A stretch of 64,000 nucleotides of DNA from Heracleum sosnowskyi (GCA_030848705.1 CM061238.1:49825133-49889132), one strand, 5' to 3'; shown: positions 47,633 through 59,816, counted from the stretch's first letter. Numbers and translations are program-made. Notes: generated by a model not told the origin, from the sequence alone.

Positions 47633-49747
47633 TGTAACAGCCCCAAATCCGGGGTCAGGGATTTAGAGTAGTCACGATCCATTTACTCCTTGCCTTACCT
47701 GTATTACTCACACCGTGCATAATTCACCTGCTCACGACCCCACAATATATGTCTCACACACACACACACAGGTTAGAGTCTCAGATACGACACAATGCAA
47801 CAACTGCGGAATAAATAATTTTTATTACAATACCCAAATGTCTTTGAATCTGTCACTGATACAATTTCTAAGTAATGTTACATTACCAGCTTAGCCTTCT
47901 GATGCTCAAGATCCTCTCATACCATTCATATCTATACATAAGTGGAATACCAAAAGCTGTAGCCTGATTCGATTGGTTCGCAATACTCTCGGGATCACTG
48001 CTAGAAACTGTTTATGGAAACGCCTTGCGGGGTATGTGCCGTCCCATTGGCATCCTGCTTCGCTGCTATATAATATATATAAAACAATAGCAAGAGTGAG
48101 CGATAGCTCAGCAAGGTAATGAAGTAATGGCATAATTCTGCCTTTAACTCAACCCAGAATAAAGCGGGTATAAGACAATAATTTGTCAAAATATCTCGAT
48201 ACTGAAATTATATCCTTATCGGAATGTATTCCCAAAAACAGTACCATTATTGTACTTCAAATATCATTTCATAATATTTCTGCAAGCTTTGCTATATTAT
48301 GAACAAAGTCCTAGTATAATATAAAAGATGACGTTTCAAAATAAACCAATATAACTCTTCCAAAAATATCTGCTATGTAAGCAGAATATCAACATATAAC
48401 TTAAAAGATGAAGTTATAAGGTGATTCAGCATAAACAACTCCCTTACCATAACTCATGTTATGTAGGGTATCCACAGAGTCATATGATATAAACGATGAA
48501 GTTACGAGGAAAATTAATAAAAGGTTTCCGTAACCCAAAATCCACTTAGGCATATATATCCTTAATAAGGTTTTATCAGAGTCATAACTCATAAAATAAA
48601 AGATGAAGTTGCATGAATTTATTGTCACTTCATTTCCAAAAAAATTTCGACCCCCTACCAACATGGTTGGTTCTTCACCCCAATTCATGTCGCAGGAATA
48701 TCCAAACTGGATGATGAACCAATACAGGAGTTGCTACCGCGCCCGCTGTGCCTAACCTTGCTATGATCAGTAGCAGGTCGCACCGCTCAAATAGTTTTCT
48801 ACATGTAGATGGAAGAATCACGACAGCCTGACATTGTCTACCGCCTTACAGTGACCTCCCGGCCAACGGTTGGGCCAATAAAAGTTGGATGGGTCCGCGC
48901 AACTAGACCACTTACACCACTCCTAGTTCAGATGAAATCCATGACTCTGAAACGTAAAGATCGTCCTCATTTCCCCAAGTGTAACACTTGTTGATACGAC
49001 TCCACTAAGTAGTTATATCTAGGTCGGAAAGGAAGATTCTCCAATATTTCCCAAGCTATTGCTTGTTAATGGACATCGACTTGTTCCATGAATTTACCCC
49101 TCAATCGTTGAGGTGGTAACACAATATTTGACTCGCAGCAATTAAATTGCTTTGAGAAAATATCTGTCCCCTGACAGTTTTTGAATTGAGAGTTTAAAAA
49201 AAGTAGTAGCCACTAAAATCAGGTTTCCCATATTTTTGATAGTTGAGCGAGCATTTAAATCCTCTTTAAAAGACAGATTTAAATGGGAAAAACATTGTTT
49301 TGGGAACCTCTTTTGATTTACAAATACTTAATAATATTCATTAAATAATCCTCAGATAATATTCACAATAATATTCTTCGATTAAGTAAACCTCAAATGA
49401 ATATCTGAAATAATATTCCTTAATTAATAAATCTCATTTGGGTATTCGAAAATAATATTCATTAACTAGTTAATCTCAATTGAATATTCAAAATGATATT
49501 CATTCAACAATTAAATCTCAAATAAATATTCAAAAGTAATATTCAATAAATAAATAATTCTTAAATGAATATTCACACTAATAATCTTTAAGTCAATAAT
49601 CCTTAAATGAATATTCATAAATAATATACTTTAAGTAAATAATTAATCCTCGAATAACAGTACCCGATATCTTTATCGGCAAATAACCTTTATCATATAC
49701 AAAACATAATCACTTCTGATCTTTCAAGAAAATCACACGCCCTTATC

Positions 49748-52700
49748 TGTGACGCCCTCCAAACCCGGGGTACAGATTTGAGGAGTCATCCGACCAACGG
49801 AATACTATTTAACACATGCATAATATATTTAAAGACACAAATACCCCTTGACCAAGACCGCATCCAGATTATGGCAATGAACACAAGCTACTACAATCTT
49901 TTATTAATACAATACCAGTTTTATCAGAGTTATTACATCACAACCAAAGTTCAAATCTAGACATCTAATCTAGAAAAGCAAAACAACAACTACCCTGCCA
50001 ATGACAATGACACGAGGGGCTCTCCTGGCTGCTGGTGAACTATCGGTCACGCTATGTCGACTCATACTCTCGCTTCACTGGAATAGGGTTAGAAAACAAC
50101 AAGCAAGAGTGAGCCAAAATTGCTCAGCAAACATCAATGAATCATTTCTATCACAGTTGTAAGGATATGAATTTATGATATCAGAATCAACAATATTTAG
50201 CTAACACATGCTTTGTATCAATAACAATGGAAGAAAAGAATTAGAATTTGGCTTATACATTTTATTCAAATCAAAGGTTGTGCTGCTGGCCAGCCACGCA
50301 TCAACCCCGGACTAGCTCATGTCATAGTCCTCTACTGGATCCTAGGCCAATTTGGGCCTTAAGTTATTCTGACCATGAATATGGCCCGACCAATTACTGG
50401 TCCATTTTTAAAAACACATGCCAAATCTATAATAGGGTATAAACAATAACATGCTCAATAAGATAAACTGAATGTATAGTAATTGCAAAAGAGCTTCAAC
50501 TGTTCAGTATCAAATGAAGATCGAGAAACAATCATGGAGTAATTTCAATGGTACGGTGTACTCATTCAATAAGGGAATCAATAATAGTAGTCGATAATCA
50601 ATGACCGTAATCAATAGTCAAGATGGAAGTCAAATAATCAATGGTTGTCAATGATAATCAAAGGATGATAAACAATAACAATGGGTGGTAAACAATAATC
50701 AAGTGAATTGGAAATAAGGGTTTCCGATGCAGATCAAATCAAAGAATCAAGAATCTCTAAGGAAATGGAATCAGTTGTCCAAATGCGGTTAAAGGATTGA
50801 TAATTTGAATTGTTCTGGGGATAACGGTATTCAAGTAATCAAGACAATAATACATTTTTATCACAAGTAAAGGCACAGATACTTGCCTGGTCTAAGCTGC
50901 TGTCGGATCGACTCTGCTCACTCTACTTTTCCCTTTCTCTTGCTCCGGGAACTCGATTCTATAATTAAACAACTCATCACAATAAGTCTAACTATTTTCG
51001 TTCTACTCTCGACACTTATTCAATCAATAATCACATTTAAACAAGTAACCGGTTACGTATCGGACGTCCGGTATAATTTACGATATTTAAAACTCAGATA
51101 TTTGCCCTAGTACGGGCATATACAGACTATAAAACACAACACACAATTAATATGAACCATATAGCACTTATATACATTTTTAAAACATCATACGAAACTT
51201 ATTTGAATTTTAGATAAGTCACGATTAATTTTTAAATCAAAAATCGGATTTTTAAATCCAATATAAACATTTAAATGCAATTAAATCAATTAATAAAATT
51301 AATTGACACTCTTTAAATACTCAAACTATTTTTAAATTAATAAATAGGCTTGAAAATAATTAAACTGAATTTTTAATTAATTAAATCCAATTAATAATTA
51401 ATTTTTAAGAATTAATTGATTAAAAGAATTAACCAATTAATTAATAAATTAATTATTAATTAAAAATAAATAAAATAATTAAGTTTAATCAATTTTTGGA
51501 TTTAAAATAATAAATATAATTTATCAGAATTTTTCTGATATTAAAATATATTTTTAAAATAAAAATATGAATTTTTTAAAGTTTTTAAACAATTTTCGAA
51601 TTAATTTTAAAAATAAAATCCAAAAACAGTTTTCAGAAAATGAATTAGGGTTTTGAAGATTGAAACCGGGTCGAAAAATCGGGTAAACGGGTCGGGAAGA
51701 ACATTTCCGGGTCGCCAAGAACAACCCACCGGATTCTGGGTTTTCCAGAATCCGGCCGGTCTCCGGCCGCCGGAATTCTTCGATTCCGTCCAAACATAAA
51801 TCAAACCAGAGGGCTTTTGTTCGCCTTTTGAAGCCAAACAAAACCCACACATCAAAACATCTGTCTCTAGCCGGAATCGTGCCCAGAATCCGTTCAAAGA
51901 ATTCTCCGGCGACGACCTCGGCCGGAAACCCGATCTACCTATTCCGTACATGAAACTCAAAGATTAATATACCAAAATGAAGCTTATAACTCACACAATA
52001 AAAGCCCTTTATCAAAAACAATGTCAGATCAATATCAAGAACGCACGAATTGAAAGAAGAAATCGGGTCAAAACCCGAAATCAAAACCCGTAAAAATTCG
52101 ACTCAAACATGAAATTAAACTATGGATTCCTGCTAATTAGAACCCTAGGAACATGTTAGAAGCAACCAATTGAACGGAGAATCAACAGAATGAAAATCCC
52201 CAAATCGAATCAAGAACCCTAATTATAATTCAAAACTTGTAAAATCAATATAAAATCGAATACTTACCAGATGATGATGAGGTTGGAAGATTCTGAAACT
52301 AGATTTTTGGAGCTTTGATTTGAGTATAAGAACTTCAAATTTGGACTTCCATAACCCTTAGAACGAATTGATTGAAGATCAAGAACACAAAAATAATTTT
52401 TTGGGAATTTCGGATTTTATGAATAATTGCTGCAGATTTGCTATGAGTTATGAAGTCTGATTTGTCTTTTTATATTTCTGGAAAAATAATACCCCAAATA
52501 ACATTTTTGGATCGATATTGATTCGTTAGATCGTTTAAAAACCCTAATTAGGTCAAAAACACGTTTTACGAAAAATAAGGGGTTAAAAAGGTTGATGATC
52601 ATCCAAATTGATATATATCATTATATAACTAATGCTCAAGAATACTAGGGCTATAACAACGTCAATATTGATATAGAACGACAAATCCGTCCCCTTAAGC

Positions 52701-53044
52701 AATTAGGGTTCGGAACGATTTTTCCTTTTTCGGATCAAAAATTGAAATTTATTTGCAGAATCAAATAGGTAGGGTTAAATAGAATCCCATAACCCTTTCG
52801 ATAACGATTCGAATACGAAAGACGAAGAATTAAAAATGAATGTACGAAATTTCAACGGGGCCCTTGAATTATCAAAACGGCTCAAATTTAAAGAAAATTC
52901 CAAATGACGAAATTTTCGAAAGGGGCTTCTGACTCACCATTTAGCACATAATCACACACTAAATATCATATAATAATATTCCAAAATAAATATTTTAGAT
53001 TAAATATATCATTTAATCAAATAATAAAATTCACGGATATTACA
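49748..53044 (-). mobile_element. Solo LTR D (3,297 bp), TSD TTATC
   Basis: Starts TGTGACGCCCTCC at 49748 and ends GGATATTACA at 53044. TTATC is duplicated at 49743-49747 and 53045-53049, and the uninterrupted site is seen in the other A LTR near 13495. There is no primer site, polypurine tract or second LTR, so it is a solo LTR left by LTR-LTR recombination. Orientation is minus, judged from the GGGCGTCACA end and a minus-strand TATAAAAAG at 52466-52475. It shares the hairpin block (50110-50126) with A-C. Two overlapping minus ORFs at 51554-51960 lack domains. The part 51170-51600 is extremely AT-rich. Confidence 0.9.
52466..52475 (-). promoter_or_regulatory. TATA box of solo LTR D
   Basis: The minus strand reads ATATAAAAAG about 570 bp into the LTR, followed by leader-like sequence. 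It could drive transcription leftward into the rest of A's LTR. Confidence 0.5.
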
Positions 53045-54923
53045 TTATCCTAGGGCAAATATAAAATCCTGGCTTATAGCTGATATCCCATATCTAGCTT
53101 ATAAGCCAATTACCAAATCATTTCCAAGTAATAACCTTCGAATGAGGTAATATTCAAATAACATTCCTCAAATCATTTCCAGGTAATTAATACTTTCTAG
53201 AAATATAATTAATGTTTAATAATAGCAGTCCTCAAAATAATTAGTACACTGCCGCTGGAATCCCTCCGGGATTCCTGCGGCTATCTCTATATCTCAAAGT
53301 ACTGACTCCCGGTCTAGAGTCGGAAACAAGAAGTATGCTCTTATCTCTAGAGCTACAAGGTACACCGGTTTATAACTACTTTATCTCAAAGCTCATATAT
53401 AAACCAAAATCAAACTCTATTTTATACAATATATAACATGTATCGCAAAACTGTATAACTCCACATATGGCAACAGCAGTAATATATAATCAATACTTCA
53501 AAGTATAGATTTAGGAAACTTGCCACAATACTCACAACAAAGATTTGATATATATAACTTGGGAATACACAAGTATTGAATATTTGAAAATATACCTACT
53601 CTGAACAATAGAGTAAGGTTTAGTAAACTTGCCTGATGCTCGAGAAGTGATAGGGGTTCGCGACGATGCCGGACCATCTAGACAAAGTCAAAGAAACACA
53701 CGATTAATCCCCTGGATAATCCACTTGTACACAATGCTTAAACACGTAAGCGAAACACAACCAAGGCATTACTAGCTCATCCTAGGCTCATACTAAGTCC
53801 ACGTTTAGTCGACAATTACTTAAGTCGTAGGTTTAGTCCGAAATCGATCCTCGAATACAAGTTATACTTAATCATTTACAACATTGGTTTCTAAGTCATG
53901 TTCTTGGTGGTTTTAACTTGCGCGACCTCGACTAAAACATTTTTTTATAAAATTGAAAAATAATCTTTTTAATCCGAATCTTTTTCGTGAGCCTTCCTAA
54001 CTGTCTCTAGTATTATTCCTCCAAGTTTCACATTTTAATATGGCTTCTAAGTGGTCCAAATATAGCTTCAAAGTGGCTGACCAGAGAAGGGTTGTTCCTC
54101 CGAACGACGTTTACTAAAACTCACTTTTCTCTTAAACCGTAAATCGTATAGATATGATCTTTATACCAAAACAAACCTTAAAACAAGACATATAGGTTCC
54201 TGGGCAGTTTTGTTCAAAAATATTCCAATACCAGTTCGTAATTCTTGCTCAAAACAGCCTTAAATCAAATGGGCATTACGACGGCTATAATCGTTACGTT
54301 TTCCATTTCCAAAACACAACCAAATCAATACCAATCAATCCCAAACTCACCATCCACCTTATACACCCTCCACTCAGTCAAATCCTCCATGAATAATCAC
54401 AATAAATTCATAACCTATCCTCCAAACTCAACCAACAATTCATCTAATTACTTAATCATGCTCTTAACTTTACATAACATCAAAACCACTTCAAAACTCA
54501 TATAAACAAAAGGGGGCAGAGGTCTTTATACCTTCCTTGAAGCCTTAAACACACAACCAGAGTTTGTAAGCCTTAAGAGAGTCTTTATCCATGGTTATTA
54601 TCCTTAAACTTGCAAAAGAAAATCAAGAACAAGTTATGAATTCTCGGAGTTACTATACACCGGTTTAAAAACTGGAAGAACGAAGGTCTTACCTTGCTCA
54701 AATGGAAGCAGCTCGTGAAATAGGAAATGTAGGTTATCTCAAGACCTTTCCAACAAACTATAGATCTCCAATTGCCACCAAGAAATGAAGGAGATATGCA
54801 GTTTACAATTCGGCAGTTTTGTGTTGGCCGAAAATGAAGAAAAGAGAGGTTTTTGGTTTGGTTGATTAATAATGATAATGCTGATTTTTTGTGTTAAAAG
54901 GTGATGAATCATTGCATGCCCAG

Positions 54924-54974
54924 GACACGTGTCGATCAGTGGAGCATCATGGTGGCAAAGCAGGGACACGTGTC
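54924..54974. promoter_or_regulatory. Paired G-box palindromes in A 5' LTR
   Basis: GACACGTGTC at 54924-54933 and 54965-54974, the copy positioned to drive element A. Confidence 0.7.
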
Positions 54975-55556
54975 ACGCAATGGAGATCATGGTGGCAAGC
55001 AGCTTTACTAGTTCGCTTTCCTTTCACATGGATGATCCAAATGTTGCATTTCTCGAATTAATCTTGTTACATGTTACTTCCATGTCTATATTTAATCCTG
55101 TCATAATTTCAATCCTTAATCCATGATTCGTTCGCTTAATCGCTTAATCTCGTTATAAAGTATCAGCGGTTTCTAGAACCTTCGTTTCACTGTCTCAGTG
55201 GTTTTCGTTCTAAATTCTCAAATCAAATATAATAAAATTCCAAAATATTAAATCCTCAAATCCTCAATTTTAATATCTCATTTCTTGAATATAATAATAT
55301 ATAATTCGCTGCCCGGTCGAATATTACACCGAAATAAAAATCGAAATTTCTGAATTCCGATCGTCTTTGCATTCACTTATTTACTCCGTAGATCACTAAT
55401 ATGACTTCGGAATATCCATACCACGTCTCGTACATAGGTGGCATGAAAAACTTTGTTAATCCTCAAAATCACTATTCATCCACCAAATTCACTGTTGTAC
55501 TTAATCATAATAAGAAAAGTTTTAATTTTTCCAAAAATTCGGGTTATTACAAAACC

Positions 55557-56778
55557 CAAGGGCAAGAACACTGCAAGGATATTTTATCCTCCACCAAAGC
55601 CAGATGAGTTCAAAATCCTAGGGAAGTTGATTATTGAAAGCAAAGAAAGCAATCATCCAAGCATAAGGAACCAAAGGGCCATCATCTACAGGGATAACAA
55701 GGAAATCTGCATTTGGTTTGGTCACCCAAATTTTGCTAAGGCCAAAGCTGAAGAATCTGAAAGGGCAGCAATGCAAGCTCTTGCAGTTGCTCAATCAGTT
55801 GAAGATGAAGAAACCCTAAAGGAAGAAAAGGCCAAGGATGAAGCTGAGGAAGCTGGAAAGGAAAGGAAGAGTGTAAGGCAGCCAAAGGCTAGAGCAAAAA
55901 GGAATCTAAACTTTGATAAAGATGATTCTCAGGACACTGCCCAAGACTCTTCCACAACTAGTGCACATCAAATTCCTATTGATCAACCTCATGAAGGAAA
56001 GTTGGCCTGTGATCCTGCACATCCTGTCAACTTTCATGATCAACCAATAATGCCAAAAGAGGAGCCTTTTGAATTTGATGAGGCCTACTTTCCAAAGTTT
56101 CTATTTGAGAAGGATCAACCAATGAAGACAAAGAAAAGGGCTGTCAAAGCAAAGCCAGTGTTTGTGAGAAAGCCACAACCTCAGAAACCCCCTACAAATC
56201 CAGAGGACTGCATGTACATTGCTGACATCAGGGAAGAATCCAGTTTACATCTTGACTTAGACAACCTGGTGGAAGTAAGAGGCATTGCAGCTTCTCAAAA
56301 ATTGCCTGAGAGACTGGTCTTTGTATTCAAGGGTGGTAGAGAACAGGTGTGGCCTCTCTATAGAATTTTAGGAGAAGACTACCAAACACTACTCTCAGTG
56401 TTTAGATGCTTGAAGAAAGACTTTGGCTTCACCAAAACAGCCAAGTCTGAGGTGGTCTCCAAAATTTGTCAGATAAAGGCTAGCTGGAACAAGCCTGAGG
56501 CTCTTCCCAGGATGCTTAGAGTGCCCTCAACAGGAAAGAAGATCCATCTTCAACCATACTAGATGATGGAATTTAAGGACAAGGACAATTGCAGAAGATT
56601 CTTCAGGATGGAAGACCAACTGGATAAGGCATCTAATCAAACTCTAAAGTTTATGCAATCCATGCTTGGTGATCAAGATGAAGAAGAGAAGATCTTTTAC
56701 AGAAGGCTACAGGTCCAAATTGAGGAAAACAACTCTAAGAGAGGGAAGAAGACTATGCCACAAAGAAGACACAGATGA
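55557..56778 (+). pseudogene. Sirevirus S1 envelope-like ORF, 3' part
   Basis: This continues the ORF interrupted at 11374, in the same frame once the insertion and one AAACC copy are discounted. It has a Lys/Glu/Ala-rich stretch followed by a well conserved, folded-looking region shared with S2 (ADIREES, VEVRGIAAS, GGREQVWPL, GEDYQTLLSVF, KTAKSEVVSKICQIKASWNK). A stop at 56560 (TAG) replaces a codon that is TGG in S2; the frame then continues 72 codons to TGA at 56776. I cannot assign a biochemical function. The tail is basic and ends RRHR. Confidence 0.82.
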
Positions 56779-56964
56779 ATCATTTGTTCAGTCTAGAGGA
56801 GCACTTTTGGACATTAGTCTTGTAAGTCTTGTATTTTGTCTAAAATATTATGAAGCTTAATGCATTTTCTACTTTTGTAATTTATGATGTATCTGAGTGT
56901 TTTTGTTATCATCAAGTCTCTTGATTTATGGCTGTTATTATATCAGTCATAAATTGGGGGAGAT
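56779..56964 (+). other. S1 3' untranslated region and polypurine tract
   Basis: Non-coding. It ends with a purine tract containing TTGGGGGAGA (56954-56963) directly before the LTR start. S2 has the same tract in inverse near 60823-60835. Confidence 0.75.
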
Positions 56965-58012
56965 TGTTAGGAATATGTTGTTCTTGATGATAAACATAAA
57001 ACACTTAGTAGAATTTGTGTAAAGTCATTTTGTAGCTGTCAACGAAATGGCATGCTTTGCAGCATTCCGTTGACAGGAAGCTCATCAACGAAATGAGTGA
57101 TGTAGCAATTGCATTGTACAATACTTCTAGTTTGATATGCATTTCATTGTAGATATTGGATAGGTTTTCTAAGTCATGTTGACTAAGTACTAGATAGGCA
57201 AAATAGGTTGGTTAATTGTAAATACATCATGCCTTGTAATTTTGCCTAAGTGAAGACCTGTCAACGGAATGAAGATTATCCTATCAACGGTATAGAGTTT
57301 ACTCATCAACGGAATGAAGATTATCTTATCAACGAAATGAAGTTTACTCATCAACGAAATGAAGAATGAAGCTATCAACGAAACATATCTCCCTGCTATC
57401 AACGAATCACTATTACTTTTTGAATAGTTGACAAAGTGATAGTGACAGTTTACTGAACAGATCTAAAGGAGATATGGAAGTGTACTGTGCATTGGAAGCC
57501 ATCAAAATGGTCACTGGAAATAAGGAAACATTCCAATTTCCAAGAAGGCTCTTGGGAGTGATCATAATAAGCGTGAAGACAAAAGTAAAGATCTCCAAGG
57601 ACCACTGGACAAAAGGAATGAAAAGCAAGCTACTGATGGTTATTACTAGTGTACATTAGTGTAGCCAGAAATAGTATTGTAAACTTGGGTTATGTATATA
57701 ACCAAGTGTAGCAGTTAAAATAAGAGCAAGAGAAGAAAAACAAATAGATTGTATTAGCTATCTTTGAGAGCATTTTCTTCTCTACATTCTTGTAACTGAG
57801 CAGCTGTGTACATTTGTATCACAGATTATTTCCGCAATAAAAATCACTTCAGTTGGATCATCAAACAATCCAACTGAAATTATTTATGTGCTTGTGATTT
57901 TTACATTAAGTTCAGTTTTTATTTGTAAGTTGTTTTTAAGTTAAGAAATATCAAGAATTGTATTCAACCCCCCCTTCTACAATTTTGTTAGGTCATTTGG
58001 GATTAACACCCA
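56965..58012 (+). mobile_element. S1 3' LTR (~1,048 bp)
   Basis: Starts TGTTAGGAATATG. It contains ten copies of the TCAACG/CGTTGA motif (57039-57403), a TATA box (57695-57701), an AATAAA signal (57836-57841) and a perfect 11-bp hairpin (57848-57878). The right end is placed at 58012 because homology with S2's LTR continues to ATTAACACCC; the earlier CTTCTACA near 57981 is an alternative end. ORFs within it are not coding. Confidence 0.82.
57848..57878. repeat. Perfect 11-bp inverted repeat (hairpin) in S1 LTR
   Basis: TTCAGTTGGAT (57848-57858), a 9-nt loop, then ATCCAACTGAA (57868-57878), seven bases after AATAAA. Present with the same stem in S2 at 59953-59983. Confidence 0.85.
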
Positions 58013-59816
58013 TTACTGTAAAATTACATTCCTAATCAGGAATCTTTACTAACTGTGATAGTCAACTAGGTCTTTGTTCTGCCTTCATTTTCTGGCATAT
58101 CCAATATTTGCTTAACAATTGATAATTCCTTTTTATCTATCCGATCACTTATAACATTTCCTTAGTTTCTTTACCTTTTTGTACTCCCGGTGTAGTTGTT
58201 TCTTTATGATAGATATTTATTCCTTGATTCGTTCTGGCTCAATCAGGACCTTTAAATAATCCTTGTTGTATTCTTAACTTCAACTTCATCCCTTCAGTTC
58301 CTCTTATTAGTCCTTCTGAAAAATTAGCATCCTTTCATTTCTTGAACATTTGGAATCCCAACTCGGTAAAAATACCTTATGATTCCTTTATCATTCTTTC
58401 TCAGTCTTTACTGCTTTCTCCAACATGGACTTTATACCTTTACTCGTCATTTGCTCTTGACACAACCTAATTTTCTGTAGCAATTCCGGTTGCATTGCAA
58501 CCTCAACTAGTCTCTCAGTACCATTTCCGACTATTTTAACCTCAATTTCCATTTTCTCAAATCCTTGGATTAACTTTATCCGACGATGTTATCATCTTAA
58601 GTCTCTCAGACTAAGGGCATCGGCCACCACATTGGCCTTCCCTGGGTGGTAAAGAATCCCACCGTCATAATCCTTGATTAGCTTTAGCTATCTTTTCAAT
58701 TCTCATGGTAAGTTCTTTCTGGGAGAGTGTATCTAATGCTTTTATGATTTGTATAAGTCTCGCACTTCTCTCCATACAAGTAGTGCCTCCAAATCTTTAA
58801 AGCGAAAACTATCACTGCCAATTCTAAGTCATGCGTAGGGTATCTAAATTCATATTCCTTTAATTGTCTGGATGCATACGTAATTACCTTTCCATGCTGT
58901 ATAAGCACACACCCTACTTCTTTATGCAATGCGTCGCTATAAATCACAAAATCTCCCTTCCCGTCTGGAAGTACCAGCACAGGACGGTGACTAGTCTCTT
59001 CTTTAATTCCCGGAAACTTTTCTCACATTTCTCGGTCCATTCAACTTTTCAGTCTTTCGAGTAAGTCTGGTCAGTGGGTCTGCTATCTTAGCAAATCTTG
59101 TACACATCTTTGGTAATATTCGGCTAAACCCACAAAATTACTCACCTCGGTTGGGGTGGTTAGTCTTTCCCAGTTCGAAACAGCTTTTATCGTAGCAGGG
59201 TTAACCAGCACTCCTTCACTGTTGACCACATGTCCTATATACTGTACTTCCCTTTGCCAAAACTCGCACTTTGAGAAATTGGCATATAACTTTTCTCTCC
59301 TCAGTGCTTCTAACACTATCCTCAAACGTTATGCATGTTCTTCCTCGGTCTTTGAGGTGAACCAAAATATTGTCGATGTCACTATGACATACTTATCCAA
59401 ATACTTCTTGAAAACTCGATTAATCAAGTTCATGAAAGTTGCAGGGGCATTCGTTAGCCCAACGACGTTACTAAAAACTCGTAGTGTCCAAACCTGGTGC
59501 GAAACGTAGTCTTGGGTACGTCCTCAGGTTTAATATTCAACTGGGGGTATCCAGTTCTCAAATCAATCTTCGAGAATTTAACTGCATTATGCAGCCGATC
59601 GAACAAATCACCGATCCTTGGCAGAGGTATTAATTCTTAACAGTTAGCCTATTCAGCTTTTGATAGTTTATGCACAGCCTCATGCTGCCGTCCTTTTTCT
59701 TCACCAATAACACGGGTGCATCCCACGATGACGCACTTGGTCTTATCATTCCTTTCTCTAACAATTCCTACAATTGAGCGACTAATTTCTTCATCTCGAT
59801 TAGAGCTAGTCAGTAC
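58013..59816 (-). pseudogene. Decayed Tekay-like chromovirus pol fragment (RT, RNase H, integrase N-terminus)
   Basis: On the minus strand from right to left: reverse transcriptase N-terminus (MIRPSASSWDAPVLLVKKK in one frame, about 59690-59760); the end of RT and connection with LYANFSKCEFWQREVQYIGH (59083-59325); RNase H with FVIYSDA, CVLIQHGKVITYASRQLKEY and HYLYGEKCE (58696-58980); the HPGKANVVADAL end (about 58615-58650); integrase N-terminal text (GFEKMEIEVK, MQPELLQKIR, about 58420-58560). Many stops and shifts. The YxDD region is not readable. It lies between the 3' LTRs of S1 and S2 and is cut at both ends by them. Confidence 0.85.

Larger units (their letters stand above)
11374..55551 (-). 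mobile_element. Element A: long-LTR non-autonomous chromovirus, minus strand, 5-bp TSD AAACC
   Basis: The ends are TGTAACAG at 11374 and TTATTACA at 55551. The target duplication AAACC is present at 11369-11373 and 55552-55556. The two LTRs are 11374-15996 (3' LTR) and 47633-55551 (5' LTR, interrupted by D). The primer site at 47618-47628 and the polypurine tract at 15997-16015 set the minus orientation. Its internal DNA is 15997-16315 plus 43717-47632, about 4.2 kb. It carries only broken pol remnants, so it must have been moved by proteins from another element. It sits inside the S1 envelope-like ORF. Confidence 0.93.
47633..55551 (-). mobile_element. Element A 5' LTR, interrupted by solo LTR D
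   Basis: Parts 47633-49747 and 53050-55551 give 4,617 bp without D, against 4,623 for the 3' LTR. Hairpin block at 48097-48110. ORFs here mirror those in the 3' LTR. The 369-codon ORF starting at 55453 begins in this LTR by chance; only its part from 55557 belongs to S1. Confidence 0.92.
3937..58012 (+). mobile_element. Sirevirus-type Ty1/copia element S1, 5'-truncated, split by nested insertions
   Basis: It has copia order (protease, integrase, reverse transcriptase, RNase H) followed by a third, envelope-like ORF and a 3' LTR, as known for Sireviruses. The 5' LTR, primer site and most of gag are missing. It is interrupted by 11374-55551. Removing that block and one copy of the AAACC duplication restores a continuous reading frame. 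Its 3' LTR is 56965-58012. No left target duplication survives. Confidence 0.88.

Noticed and set aside
51554..51960. Two overlapping minus-strand ORFs (98 and 117 codons) in solo LTR D
   Set aside because: GC-rich leader-type DNA of the LTR, two frames open at once, no recognised motif.
55453..55556. Start of the 369-codon ORF ending at 56562
   Set aside because: These codons lie in element A's LTR and its target duplication. The genuine ORF piece starts at 55557.
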